Positions 30,266 to 37,713 of a stretch of DNA of 46,326 bases are shown here, piece after piece. The stretch is from Mycobacterium colombiense (GTDB taxonomy: Bacteria > Actinomycetota > Actinomycetes > Mycobacteriales > Mycobacteriaceae): positions 1 to 46,326 of the forward strand of contig NZ_LZKI01000032.1 of NCBI RefSeq assembly GCF_001672755.1. Reading direction: 5' to 3'. A program made the position numbers and the translations under genes. The notes under the pieces were generated by a model, which ran no database searches, was not told the origin of the DNA, and saw only the letters and a program-made list of their open reading frames with translations. Positions within the stretch are counted from its first letter, which is position 1, and each line of letters starts with the position of its first letter.

Positions 30266-30291
30266 ATTCCCATTCTGGGCGAGGGGAAACC
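30266..30291 (-). promoter_or_regulatory. SigF-like promoter before the catalase-fold-like gene
   Basis: On the minus strand GGTTT (30291-30287), a 15-bp spacer and GGGAAT (30271-30266) match the SigF pattern GGTTT-N15-17-GGGTAT except for one base. The -10 ends 9 nt before the GTG start at 30256, so the transcript would begin at or next to the start codon. Confidence 0.55.
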
Positions 30292-30331
30292 AGGGCGTGC
30301 GACATCGTCGCGCCGCGGCGCTGCGTGGAAA

Positions 30332-31066
30332 TTACGGCGACGCAGAACCGCTTGTGCGCCAGCCGATCATTCGCAGTGTGGGAGGGGGCTGCTGCGGGCT
30401 GTAGGTGTGGCTGTCGATGTAGACCTGTGCCATGACGGCCTGCCACGACTCGATCTGGGGCGAGGATCGCCACGTGCCCTCGACCAGTCCGACGATCACG
30501 GCATTGTTGGCGTCGGCCAGCGTGTACACCGGACCGCCGAAGTCCCGGCTGTCGGGGGCCATGTCGGTGATGGCGAAGCGGCCGTTGCCCACCGAGCTGA
30601 CCGAACCGCATCGTTGGCCGGTTTCGCTGCGCAGCTGGCACACGGGCATCCCGGTCTGGGCGTGCGTTCCGGGCGCGGAGCCCAGATGGCGCCCCGTCGG
30701 CAGCACATCGGTGGGCGTCACCTCCGGCGCGATCGCAATGACCTCGTATTCCACCGGCAGCATCGAGGTGTCCGCGGTGGAGTCCGCGTCGACCTGCCGG
30801 CGGCCGAGGACCACGTTGCCGATCGGATGGCGGTCACGGTCGGTCACCACCGACTGGCCGCCATCGCATTGGCCGCTGGTCAGCGCGACCCGCAGCCGCG
30901 GCTCGACCAGGCCCACCATGCAGACGGTATTGCCTTGGCGGATCTCCATTCCGGGAAATACTTTGGCGCCCGGGTCGGCGACGGCCTGGCCCGGTGCGGT
31001 AACGACCATCGCCGTGACTGCGGATGCGATCGCCAGCCGGCACCACCGGCGTCCGAGCTCTTCCAT
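30332..31066 (-). CDS. Secreted trypsin-fold protein with lost catalytic residues (Rv1815-like)
   Basis: The 244-residue product has a Sec signal peptide with a likely cut after AVA at residue 30. The mature part resembles mycobacterial secreted chymotrypsin-fold proteins of the Rv1815 type (FPGMEIRQ, VCMVGLVEPR). The family's TAGHC motif reads TSGQC here, so the catalytic His is Gln, and GDSGGPV reads RDFGGPV, so the catalytic Ser is Phe. Four cysteines remain in pairs. It is probably a binding or scaffold protein, not a protease. A SigF-type promoter lies about 65 bp upstream. Confidence 0.75.
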   Translation of the reverse strand: MEELGRRWCRLAIASAVTAMVVTAPGQAVADPGAKVFPGMEIRQGNTVCMVGLVEPRLRVALTSGQCDGGQSVVTDRDRHPIGNVVLGRRQVDADSTADTSMLPVEYEVIAIAPEVTPTDVLPTGRHLGSAPGTHAQTGMPVCQLRSETGQRCGSVSSVGNGRFAITDMAPDSRDFGGPVYTLADANNAVIVGLVEGTWRSSPQIESWQAVMAQVYIDSHTYSPQQPPPTLRMIGWRTSGSASP

Positions 31067-31128
31067 TGGGACGCATCACCCCTCACGTCCATCAGGGGGT
31101 TCACCGCGTTTCGTTGTTGAACACGCGT

Positions 31129-31154
31129 ATACCCGTGTCCGCTGGGGCCAAACC
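31129..31154 (-). promoter_or_regulatory. SigF-type promoter of the pseudo-protease gene
   Basis: On the minus strand GGTTT (31154-31150), a 15-bp spacer and GGGTAT (31134-31129) match the mycobacterial SigF consensus exactly. The predicted leader is about 55 nt to the ATG at 31066. Confidence 0.75.
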
Positions 31155-31292
31155 ACCTTCGGACCGGCCGACAAGCGAACAGGCATTGGTTGCCGAAGGC
31201 CGGAAAACGAAGACCTCGCGGATCCACACCCACCGAACTGTGTCGGAAATCGCTGGTCGCGCTCGCGCCGTGATCTCGGCACGACCTGGGGC

Positions 31293-31317
31293 GTTTCGGC
31301 ATTTCGGTATCTGGGTG
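31293..31317 (+). promoter_or_regulatory. Weak SigF-like promoter candidate before the STAS gene
   Basis: GTTT (31293-31296), a 16-bp spacer and GGGTG (31313-31317) resemble the SigF pattern but lack the first G of the -35 and the A of the -10. It lies 113 bp before the STAS start. Confidence 0.3.
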
Positions 31318-31429
31318 CTCACCTCGGCGGTAGGCTGCCGACAGGTTGAGTTCACAGCTGCGTCTTTGACGGGAGCGGTGTGCAGAACACCGTTCACTCC
31401 CTTCTCACCACCATCCGATAGGCGCTCTC

Positions 31430-31921
31430 ATGGCTGCTATTCGCTCCGCAAATTCCGCGGACCCACATGACCCCACCCGGTGCCGGTACACGGCTCGCTT
31501 CGACAGAGCACACCTGTTCGTCTATGCGCGCAATCTCGGCACGGTCCTGCGCGTCGACGGCGAGATCGACGCCTCGAACGCGAAGGACCTCACTCACGCG
31601 ATCCGAAACTTCGCCCGCCTCAAGACTCCCCTGGTCCTTGACCTCAGTCATCTGCACTTCGTCAGCGTGGAGGGATTCCGTGCGCTGCTGTCCCTCAACG
31701 ACGAGTTACGCAAGGCGCGGGTGTGCTGCTGCGTGGTCGGCGGCGCGGCGGTTCGCCCCCTGTTGCGGATCGTGCATCACAACGGCCTGCCGATTGCCGG
31801 TTCGGTGCCCGAGGCGTTCCAGAACCTGGACGACATCCTGCGAGCGCGACGTCAGTTCCTCTCCAATTTGGCCCGGCCACGACCGGCCCAGGCCCCAACC
31901 ACACACAGCGCTGCGTCGTGA
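31430..31921 (+). CDS. STAS-domain protein (anti-sigma factor antagonist-like)
   Basis: The 163-residue protein has one STAS domain (about residues 36-135): LRVDGEIDASNAKDLTHAI, then PLVLDLSHLHFVSVEGFRALLSL, then LRKARVCCCVVGG. In anti-anti-sigma factors the loop reads D-S-S-G with a phosphorylated first Ser. Here the matching residues are Ser79-Val80-Glu81-Gly82, so the usual phospho-acceptor is missing. The N-terminus is polar and the C-terminus proline/alanine-rich. Its place among SigF-type promoters suggests it belongs to a SigF partner-switching network, but no anti-sigma kinase is encoded here. Confidence 0.82.
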   Translation: MAAIRSANSADPHDPTRCRYTARFDRAHLFVYARNLGTVLRVDGEIDASNAKDLTHAIRNFARLKTPLVLDLSHLHFVSVEGFRALLSLNDELRKARVCCCVVGGAAVRPLLRIVHHNGLPIAGSVPEAFQNLDDILRARRQFLSNLARPRPAQAPTTHSAAS

Positions 31922-31945
31922 TATTCGGCTAACCCGGTGCGGTGG

Positions 31946-32443
31946 TCAGGATTTCGGCGCTTCCCCCAATTCGTCCTGATAGCACCGCAGCGCGTCGATC
32001 AGTGCGGCGAAAACGCGGTGCGCAGCGGTCAGGTCCGCGTCGGGTAGGCCGGCGAGCGCGACGCGGGTATGCGCATTCAGCGGACTGAAGAACGACCGGG
32101 CTGTGGCCAGCCCGGATTCATCGTTGCGCAACACGACTTTTCGGCGGTCGGCCGGGTGGTTGTCGCGGCGGATATGGCCGGCGTCGATCAACCGGTCCAC
32201 CAGGTAGGTGATCGCCGAACCCGACAGGCCCATCCGCTGGCTGAGGTCGCTGGACGTCATCGGGCGGCCGCCGATTTCAGCCACCATGATGTAGAGCAGA
32301 GCGCGAAAATCGTTGGGCCGCAAGCTATGTATCAGCGCGAACAACCGGCCGATCTGATCGGACTCGGTTGACAGCTCCCGCAGATCGGCCGAGATCAGCG
32401 ACTCCAGCTCATCACGGCCGTAGCGCTGCGCATCGGCGTTCAT
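31946..32443 (-). CDS. MarR-family regulator of the carotenoid island, copy 1
   Basis: The 165-residue protein is a MarR winged helix: DFRALLYIMVAEIGGRPMTSSDLSQRMGLSGSAITYLVDRLIDAGHIRRDNHPADRRKVVLR. Read in parts, this is the recognition helix (SGSAITYLVDRL) and the wing (NHPADRRKVVL). The C-terminal dimer helices include ARSFFSPL. It is divergent from crtE, as crtR is next to the crt operon in Corynebacterium glutamicum, where the regulator responds to isoprenoid pyrophosphates. That comparison is from the literature, so a similar ligand here is inference. It is closely similar to the MarR protein at 42201-42773. Confidence 0.9.
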   Translation of the reverse strand: MNADAQRYGRDELESLISADLRELSTESDQIGRLFALIHSLRPNDFRALLYIMVAEIGGRPMTSSDLSQRMGLSGSAITYLVDRLIDAGHIRRDNHPADRRKVVLRNDESGLATARSFFSPLNAHTRVALAGLPDADLTAAHRVFAALIDALRCYQDELGEAPKS

Positions 32444-32451
32444 AACGCTGC

Positions 32452-32506
32452 GAGCATATCCCCGATCGGGGTGGCATTTCAGTTACTTAATGTTTCATCG
32501 CGCTAG
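32452..32506 (-). promoter_or_regulatory. Promoter of marR copy 1 with half-conserved MarR site
   Basis: On the minus strand a -10 TATGCT ends 9 nt before the marR ATG, so the leader is very short. A -35-like CTGAAA stands 18 bp upstream and overlaps a MarR-site left half, TTCAGTT-N2-TTAATGTTT (plus strand 32478-32495), whose right half is degenerate. The overlap would allow autorepression. Confidence 0.55.
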
Positions 32507-32577
32507 TGGCAAGCGCCGCGCCGGCGCCGGCGGCTACCACGACAACAGGTCCTCCTCGGCTGGCGCAGACCGGTGAA

Positions 32578-32608
32578 GTTCATTAAATTAATGTTTAATT
32601 TATTGAAC
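32578..32608 (+). promoter_or_regulatory. MarR-type operator upstream of crtE
   Basis: This is a 31-bp nearly perfect palindrome centred on base 32593: GTTCA-N-TAAATTAA, then TGT, then TTAATTTA-N-TGAAC. It is AT-rich in a GC-rich genome and shares the core TTAATGTTTAA and the outer TTCA/TGAA with the site at 45183-45211. It lies 55 bp upstream of the SigF -35 of crtE. Confidence 0.8.
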
Positions 32609-32662
32609 AAGGTGGTATGTGGTACCGGTCGAGGCAAGGGTGCGTCTGACGGTCAGCGCTGT

Positions 32663-32689
32663 GGTTTTGCCCGCCCCATCGGCGGGTAT
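32663..32689 (+). promoter_or_regulatory. SigF-type promoter of the crt operon
   Basis: GGTTT (32663-32667), a 16-bp spacer and GGGTAT (32684-32689) match the mycobacterial SigF consensus. The predicted transcript would start near 32696, about 60 nt before the crtE ATG. This also argues against the upstream in-frame starts of crtE. SigF is known to be needed for carotenoid pigment in M. smegmatis. Confidence 0.75.
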
Positions 32690-32755
32690 GACGCGGGTGT
32701 TCGGGCCGGACAGGCTGAGCATGCCAAGCCGTCCGGGAGGGAGCGCTTGGGCACT

Positions 32756-33880
32756 ATGGGAGCTTTGTCGTTTTCACCGGCCACGACGTCGCCGCGACTG
32801 GCGATCGGTTGGCTGAGCGCCGACGATTTCGAAGCGTGGCGATCAAACGTACGGCGCATGGTGCTGGGCGATGTCGCCGATTTCATCGTCGCGAGACGTA
32901 TCGGCGAGCTGGACGACGCGCGCATCGACGCCGCCGGCGACATCTTGGTTCAGTTCGTCTCCGGCGGCAAATGCCTGCGGTCGACGTTCGTGTACCTGGG
33001 CTGGCTGTGCGGCGCGCCGCCCGATGACGCGGCCCTGCGGGCCGCAGCGAGTTTCGAGTTGGTGCACGCCTTCGCATTGCTGCAGGACGACGTCATGGAC
33101 GGTTCCGACCAGCGGCGCGGCCGCCCGTCGGCGCATCGGCAATTCGGCCAATGGCATCGCGAGCACGGGTTGTGTGGCTCGTCGCGACGGTTCGGTGAAT
33201 CCGCCGCCATTCTGCTGGGCGACCTTTGCCTCATCTGGGCCGAACAGATGCTGCGCGACAGCGGCGTCGAACCCCGGCGTCTGCAACGCGCGTGGCCACG
33301 CTATGACGCCATGCGCACCGAGCTCGCCGTCGGGCAATTCGCCGACCTGACCAATGATGCGCGTCAGATGCCCGGGCTGGAAGCCGTGCTCGACGTGGCG
33401 CGGCGCAAGTCGGGGAACTACACGGTGCGCCGTCCGCTGGAAATCGGCGCGGCCATGGGCGAGTGCGACGATCGGACGCTGTCCCAACTGGGTCGCTATG
33501 GCGCCGCCGTCGGTGAGGCATTCCAGCTACGCGACGACGTGCTCGGGGTTTTCGGCTCGCCGGCGGTGACGGGCAAGCCAAGCGCCGGCGATCTGCTGGA
33601 GCGCAAGGCGACCAGCGTCGTGGTGGCCGCCCACCAGCTGGCCGATGCGCCGACCCGGCGTGAACTCAGAGAGCTCGCGGATCGTGAAACCCTCGACGAC
33701 AACGCGCTCGACCGGTGGAAAGCGCTGATCGTCGAGACGGGAGCGGTGCAGCTGATCGAGGAGATGATCGGCGACCGCGTCGCTTCAGCGCGCGACCACC
33801 TCAGCGACCTGCCGATCGACGAGCCCGTTCGCACCGCGCTCGCCGAAATGGCGGCCGTCTGTACGGATCGCGCCGAATGA
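32756..33880 (+). CDS. crtE: Geranylgeranyl diphosphate synthase (CrtE)
   Basis: The 374-residue trans-prenyltransferase condenses IPP with allylic diphosphates, most likely to GGPP. The first Asp-rich motif DDVMD is at residues 111-115 (LLQDDVMDGSDQRRG); the second is DDVLG at 260-264, the form common in CrtE-type GGPP synthases. GGKCLRS binds the diphosphate. The ATG at 32756 is used. A TTG 9 bp upstream (32747) sits 6 nt from a GGAGG site and is an alternative start. It is the first gene of the crt operon, followed by crtI after 28 bp. Confidence 0.92.
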   Translation: MGALSFSPATTSPRLAIGWLSADDFEAWRSNVRRMVLGDVADFIVARRIGELDDARIDAAGDILVQFVSGGKCLRSTFVYLGWLCGAPPDDAALRAAASFELVHAFALLQDDVMDGSDQRRGRPSAHRQFGQWHREHGLCGSSRRFGESAAILLGDLCLIWAEQMLRDSGVEPRRLQRAWPRYDAMRTELAVGQFADLTNDARQMPGLEAVLDVARRKSGNYTVRRPLEIGAAMGECDDRTLSQLGRYGAAVGEAFQLRDDVLGVFGSPAVTGKPSAGDLLERKATSVVVAAHQLADAPTRRELRELADRETLDDNALDRWKALIVETGAVQLIEEMIGDRVASARDHLSDLPIDEPVRTALAEMAAVCTDRAE

Positions 33881-33908
33881 GTAGCACCGACCGGGGAGCC
33901 TGTTGATC

Positions 33909-35429
33909 ATGCGGACCATCGAGGGGCGCGGAGATCACGTGGTGGTGGTCGGCGCCGGGCTGGCCGGACTTTCCGCGGCGCTGCACCTTGCCGGCCGTGG
34001 GCGCGCGGTGACGGTGGTGGAGCGCGAGCCGTGGCCGGGCGGGCGGGCCGGTCGTCTCGACATCGACGGCTACCGGATCGACACCGGGCCGACGGTGCTC
34101 ACCATGCCGGACATCATCGACGAGACGTTCGCGGCCGTGGGCGAGCGACTGCGCGACCGCATGGAGCTGATGACGGTCGACCCGGCCTACCGCGCCGTGT
34201 TCGCCGACGGCAGTGCGCTGGACGTGCACAGTGACGAGGACCGGATGGCCGACGCCGTCGCAGAGTTCGCTGGCTTCGGGCAGGCAGCGGGCTACCGGCG
34301 GCTCCGGAAGTGGTTGACGCGGTTGTACCGCACCGAATTCGACGGCTTCATCGCCGCGAACTTCGATTCCCCGTTGTCGCTGCTCACCCCGCAGTTGGCG
34401 CAGCTGACGGCGATCGGCGGCTTCCGCAAGTGGGACCGGATGGTCAAGCGGTACATCAGCGACCCACGGCTGCGGCGGATCTTCACCTTCCAGTCGCTGT
34501 ACGCCGGCGTGGCGCCGCGCGACGCGCTGGCGGTGTACGCGGTGATCGCCTACATGGACACCATCTCGGGTGTGGTGTTTCCGCGCGGGGGCGTGCGCGC
34601 GCTGCCCGACGCACTGGCCGCGGCCGCCGTCGGCGCCGGCGTCCGATTCTGTTACGGCGCAACCGTTACCGCGCTCGAACGAACCGGCGGCCGGATCAGC
34701 GCGGTGGTGACCGAGCAGGCCGGGCGCATCGCCTGCGACGCGGTTGTGCTGACCACCGAGCTGCCGCAGACCTATGCCCTGCTGGGCCGCACCCCGCGTC
34801 GCGCGGTGCGGCTGCGGCCCTCACCCTCGGCCGTCGTCGCGCACTTGGGTTGTCCCGCCGTCGCATCCGTGACGGCCCACCACACCATCCTGTTCGGCGA
34901 GGCATGGGATCAGACCTTCACCGACATCGTCGACAACGGGCAGCTGATGCGGGACCCATCCCTGTTGGTCACCCGGCCGACGGCCAGCGACCCGACCCTG
35001 GCCCCTGAAGGACGCGACCTGCTCTACGTGCTCGCGCCGGCGCCGAACCTGGAGCGGCGCACCATCGATTGGGCCGCTACCGGCGACGCCTACGTGGAGG
35101 ACATGATCGCTCACGTCGCCGACCGATTGCTGCCCGGTTTGCCGCACGACGCAACGGTTTTGGATGTCGTCACACCGGCCGACTGGGCGCGGCAGGGCAT
35201 GGCGGCGGGCAGTCCGTTCGCGCTCGCCCACACGTTCGGTCAGACGGGCCCCTTCCGGCCGGGCAACATGGTGCGCGGCATCGACAACGCGGTGCTCGCC
35301 GGATCCTCCACGGTGCCCGGCGTCGGCGTGCCGACCACGCTGATCTCCGGACGGCTCGCCGCCGACCGCATCACCGGCATCGCCACGCGATCTTCCGCGC
35401 ACATCGACGTGAAAGCGGGGCTGCCGTGA
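33909..35429 (+). CDS. crtI: Phytoene desaturase (CrtI)
   Basis: The 506-residue FAD enzyme desaturates phytoene in four steps to lycopene. The N-terminal dinucleotide fold reads VVVGAGLAGLSAALHLAGRG, followed by EREPWPGGRAG. The C-terminal CrtI signature is present (PFRPGNMVRGIDN, AGSSTVPGVGVPTTLISG). The middle region YISDPRLRRIFTFQSLYAG is also typical. The ATG at 33909 is chosen over a TTG two codons earlier because it is better spaced from GGGGAG. Its TGA overlaps the crtB ATG by one base. Confidence 0.95.
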   Translation: MRTIEGRGDHVVVVGAGLAGLSAALHLAGRGRAVTVVEREPWPGGRAGRLDIDGYRIDTGPTVLTMPDIIDETFAAVGERLRDRMELMTVDPAYRAVFADGSALDVHSDEDRMADAVAEFAGFGQAAGYRRLRKWLTRLYRTEFDGFIAANFDSPLSLLTPQLAQLTAIGGFRKWDRMVKRYISDPRLRRIFTFQSLYAGVAPRDALAVYAVIAYMDTISGVVFPRGGVRALPDALAAAAVGAGVRFCYGATVTALERTGGRISAVVTEQAGRIACDAVVLTTELPQTYALLGRTPRRAVRLRPSPSAVVAHLGCPAVASVTAHHTILFGEAWDQTFTDIVDNGQLMRDPSLLVTRPTASDPTLAPEGRDLLYVLAPAPNLERRTIDWAATGDAYVEDMIAHVADRLLPGLPHDATVLDVVTPADWARQGMAAGSPFALAHTFGQTGPFRPGNMVRGIDNAVLAGSSTVPGVGVPTTLISGRLAADRITGIATRSSAHIDVKAGLP

Positions 35430-36379
35430 TGCGCGGCGAGTTGACCGCGGCCGGAATCGACGATCCACGGTTGCGCGACGGATACCGGCGATGCCGCGAA
35501 CTCAATGCCGCGCATGGCCGCACGTTCTTTCTGGCCACCCGGCTGCTCGCGCCCGACCAGCGGCCGCCCGTGCACGCGCTGTACGGCTTCGCCCGTTACG
35601 CCGACGACATCCTCGACGACCTCGACCCGCGGGTCGGCGCCGACGCCCGCGCCCGGCGGCTGCAGCAGCTCTCGGAGCGCTTCTTCTCCGACGGAGCCCA
35701 CCTGGACGATCCGCTGGTCGCCGCGGTCACCGACACCGTGCGGCGCTACCGCATCAGCGCGGATCTGTTCGAGGACTTCCTGACCTCGATGCGGATGGAC
35801 CTCACCGTCACCGACTATCCCGACCGCAACGCCCTCAACCACTACATGCGGGGTTCCGCGGAAGCCATTGGTTTGCAAGTGCTTCCGATACTGGGCACGG
35901 TGACGCCGGTGCAGGAGGCCGCGCCGTACGCCGCGGCACTGGGCCGGGCGTTTCAGCTGACCAATTTCCTGCGTGATGTCGACGAGGACCTGCAACGCGG
36001 CCGGGTGTATCTGCCGGCAGACGAACTGGCCGCCGAGGGCGTCGACCGAGAGATGTTGCTCTGGTGCCACGCGCACCACCGCACCGATCCGCGGGTACGC
36101 CGTGCGCTGATTGCCCAGCATGAAATCGCCCGGCAGACCTACCGATTCGCCTCCCAAGGGATCGCCACACTGGCCGCCCGATCGCGACCCTGCGTGGCGA
36201 CCGCGGCGGCACTGTATTCAGAAATCCTGGACTGCATCGAAAGAAGCGACTTCGCGGTGTTCGATCACCGGGCCACCGTCGGCACGGCGCGACGGCTTCG
36301 GGTCGCCGGCGCGGGCCTGCTACGGTCGTGGCGAGCGCGGAACAGCGCGCGGGGCGTTCGTCAATCGGGGGCCGCATGA
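35429..36379 (+). CDS. crtB: Phytoene synthase (CrtB)
   Basis: The 316-residue head-to-head prenyl synthase joins two GGPP to phytoene. Two Asp-rich motifs are visible: DDILDD at residues 59-64 (YADDILDDLD) and DVDED at 183-187 (LRDVDEDLQRGRVYLP). RTFFLATRLL at the N-terminus is also typical. The start is ATG at 35429 or the GTG just before it; both overlap crtI. The stop overlaps the crtYc start as ATGA. Confidence 0.96.
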   Translation: MRGELTAAGIDDPRLRDGYRRCRELNAAHGRTFFLATRLLAPDQRPPVHALYGFARYADDILDDLDPRVGADARARRLQQLSERFFSDGAHLDDPLVAAVTDTVRRYRISADLFEDFLTSMRMDLTVTDYPDRNALNHYMRGSAEAIGLQVLPILGTVTPVQEAAPYAAALGRAFQLTNFLRDVDEDLQRGRVYLPADELAAEGVDREMLLWCHAHHRTDPRVRRALIAQHEIARQTYRFASQGIATLAARSRPCVATAAALYSEILDCIERSDFAVFDHRATVGTARRLRVAGAGLLRSWRARNSARGVRQSGAA

Positions 36380-36699
36380 GCGATCGGTGGCAATACCTGG
36401 CGGTGCTCGCCGCATGCCTGGTGATCACCGCGCCGCTGGAAATCTTCGGCCCCGGCGTCTACCGGCAGTGGCGGCGGGTCATCAAGGCGGTCGCGCCGGT
36501 GGCCGCGGTCTTTTTGGTCTGGGACGAGATCGCGGTGGCCGCGCACGTGTGGACCTACGACCGCACCTATCTGTGCGGCCTGAGCATCCCGTTCCGGGTG
36601 CCGATCGAAGAAGTGCTGTTCTTCCTCGTCATCCCGGTGTGCGCGTTACTGACCTACAACGCCGTGACCACCATCCTGGCGAAGGTGCATCGCCGATGA
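36376..36699 (+). CDS. crtYc: Lycopene cyclase subunit CrtYc
   Basis: The 107-residue membrane protein has three hydrophobic segments (YLAVLAACLVITAPLEIF, APVAAVFLVWDEIAVAA, EEVLFFLVIPVCALL) and the PxEE motif in RVPIEEVLFF. It pairs with CrtYd to form the heterodimeric actinobacterial lycopene cyclase that makes beta-ionone rings. It overlaps crtB and crtYd by 4 bp each. Confidence 0.93.
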   Translation: MSDRWQYLAVLAACLVITAPLEIFGPGVYRQWRRVIKAVAPVAAVFLVWDEIAVAAHVWTYDRTYLCGLSIPFRVPIEEVLFFLVIPVCALLTYNAVTTILAKVHRR

Positions 36700-37007
36700 C
36701 GGGCCTCGGCTACACCCTGCCGGCCGCGCTGGCGGTATTGCTGGTCTGCACACTGGAATTGGGGGTGCTGCGGACCGGGCTCTTCCGGCGGCCGGCGTAC
36801 TGGCTGTCGATGCTGATCGTGCTCGGGTTCCAGATCCCGGTGGACGGCTGGCTGACCAAACTCAGCTCCCCCATCGTCAGCTATGACGACAAACAGCTGA
36901 GTGGCGTGCGTTTCCCGTTCGACATCCCGGTCGAAGATTTTCTGTTCGGCTTCGCGTTGGTCACCGCGGTGCTGCTGCTGTGGGAGCGGCAACGTGCGCG
37001 TCGATGA
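36696..37007 (+). CDS. crtYd: Lycopene cyclase subunit CrtYd
   Basis: The 103-residue membrane protein is the second half of the heterodimeric cyclase. It has three hydrophobic segments and the PxED motif in DIPVEDFLFGFALV. WLTKLSSPIVSYDD between helices is typical of this subunit. It is translationally coupled to crtYc by ATGA and overlaps the next gene by 14 bp. Confidence 0.92.
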   Translation: MTGLGYTLPAALAVLLVCTLELGVLRTGLFRRPAYWLSMLIVLGFQIPVDGWLTKLSSPIVSYDDKQLSGVRFPFDIPVEDFLFGFALVTAVLLLWERQRARR

Positions 37008-37713
37008 TGCGGGTCCCGGCGAGTTGGCGGCCGCGTTCGACGCGGGTGCGCCGGCCTACGATCGCCTGGTCGGCGCCAGCCCCGGCTACCACGCGCAGCT
37101 CTGTCTGTCGGCCCGACGGATGCGGATTCCAAACCGCGGCAAGGGGTTACGGTTGCTCGACGCAGGATGCGGCACGGGTGCGTCGACGGCCGCGCTGCTC
37201 GCCGTCGCGCCCGAGGCCGACATCATCGCCGTCGACGCGTCACGGGGCATGCTCGACGCGGCGCGCGCGAAGGACTGGCCCGCCTCGGTGCGCTTCGTCC
37301 ACACCCCGGTCGAGCAGCTCGCCGAGCACGGGATCACCGGACCGTTCGACGGCATCCTGGCCGCCTATCTGATCCGCAACGTCGTCGACCGCGACGCACA
37401 GCTGCGCAGGTTCCGCGAGCTGTTGCGGCCGGGCGGAACGCTGGCGGTGCACGAATACTCGGTGCGCGACTCCCCCGCCGCCACCCGCATCTGGCACGCC
37501 GTCTGCTGGGGCATCATCATCCCCGCCGGATGGTGGCGCACCCGCGACACCGGGCTGTACCGCTACCTGTGGCGCAGCGTGCTGGCGTTCGACGGCGCCG
37601 CGCGATTTCGCGCTCGGCTCGCCGACGCCGGCTTCACCGCGGTACACAGCGAGACGATGCCCGGCTGGGAAGCCAACATCGTGCACACCTTCCTGGCGGA
37701 TGCGCCGCGATGA
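36994..37713 (+). CDS. SAM-dependent methyltransferase in the crt operon
   Basis: The 239-residue class I methyltransferase is of the UbiE/MenG-like group. The SAM motif is LLDAGCGTGASTAALL, with IIAVDASRGMLDAA, then ILAAYLIRNVVDRD, and LLRPGGTLAVHEYS. A hydrophobic patch (AVCWGIIIPAGWW) could touch the membrane or a carotenoid. The GTG start at 36994 is preceded by GGGAG and overlaps crtYd. It is locked in the operon between the cyclase and crtU, so it likely methylates a carotenoid product. The substrate and position are unknown; a quinone methyltransferase is the alternative. Confidence 0.85.
   Translation: MRVDDAGPGELAAAFDAGAPAYDRLVGASPGYHAQLCLSARRMRIPNRGKGLRLLDAGCGTGASTAALLAVAPEADIIAVDASRGMLDAARAKDWPASVRFVHTPVEQLAEHGITGPFDGILAAYLIRNVVDRDAQLRRFRELLRPGGTLAVHEYSVRDSPAATRIWHAVCWGIIIPAGWWRTRDTGLYRYLWRSVLAFDGAARFRARLADAGFTAVHSETMPGWEANIVHTFLADAPR

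Larger units (their letters stand above)
31067..31429. other. 363-bp divergent intergenic region between pseudo-protease and STAS genes
   Basis: This gene-free stretch holds an exact SigF-type promoter for the minus-strand pseudo-protease gene (31129-31154) and a weaker plus-strand candidate, GTTT-N16-GGGTG (31293-31317), for the STAS gene. Open frames in it have no recognisable protein and no good ribosome-binding site. I see no RNA gene in it. Confidence 0.6.
32444..32755. other. 312-bp divergent regulatory region between marR copy 1 and crtE
   Basis: The region holds the marR promoter with a half-conserved MarR site (32478-32506), a full MarR-type palindrome (32578-32608) and a SigF-type promoter for crtE (32663-32689). 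A perfect 12-bp palindrome CCCCGATCGGGG lies at 32460-32471, within one base, next to the marR -10. An open frame starting at 32573 runs into crtE, but its first part spans the operator and the SigF promoter, so it is not taken as coding. Confidence 0.75.

Noticed and set aside
32573..32755. Upstream extension of crtE beginning at the GTG at 32573
   Set aside because: It would be coded by the MarR palindrome and the SigF promoter, and its residues do not look like a CrtE N-terminus.
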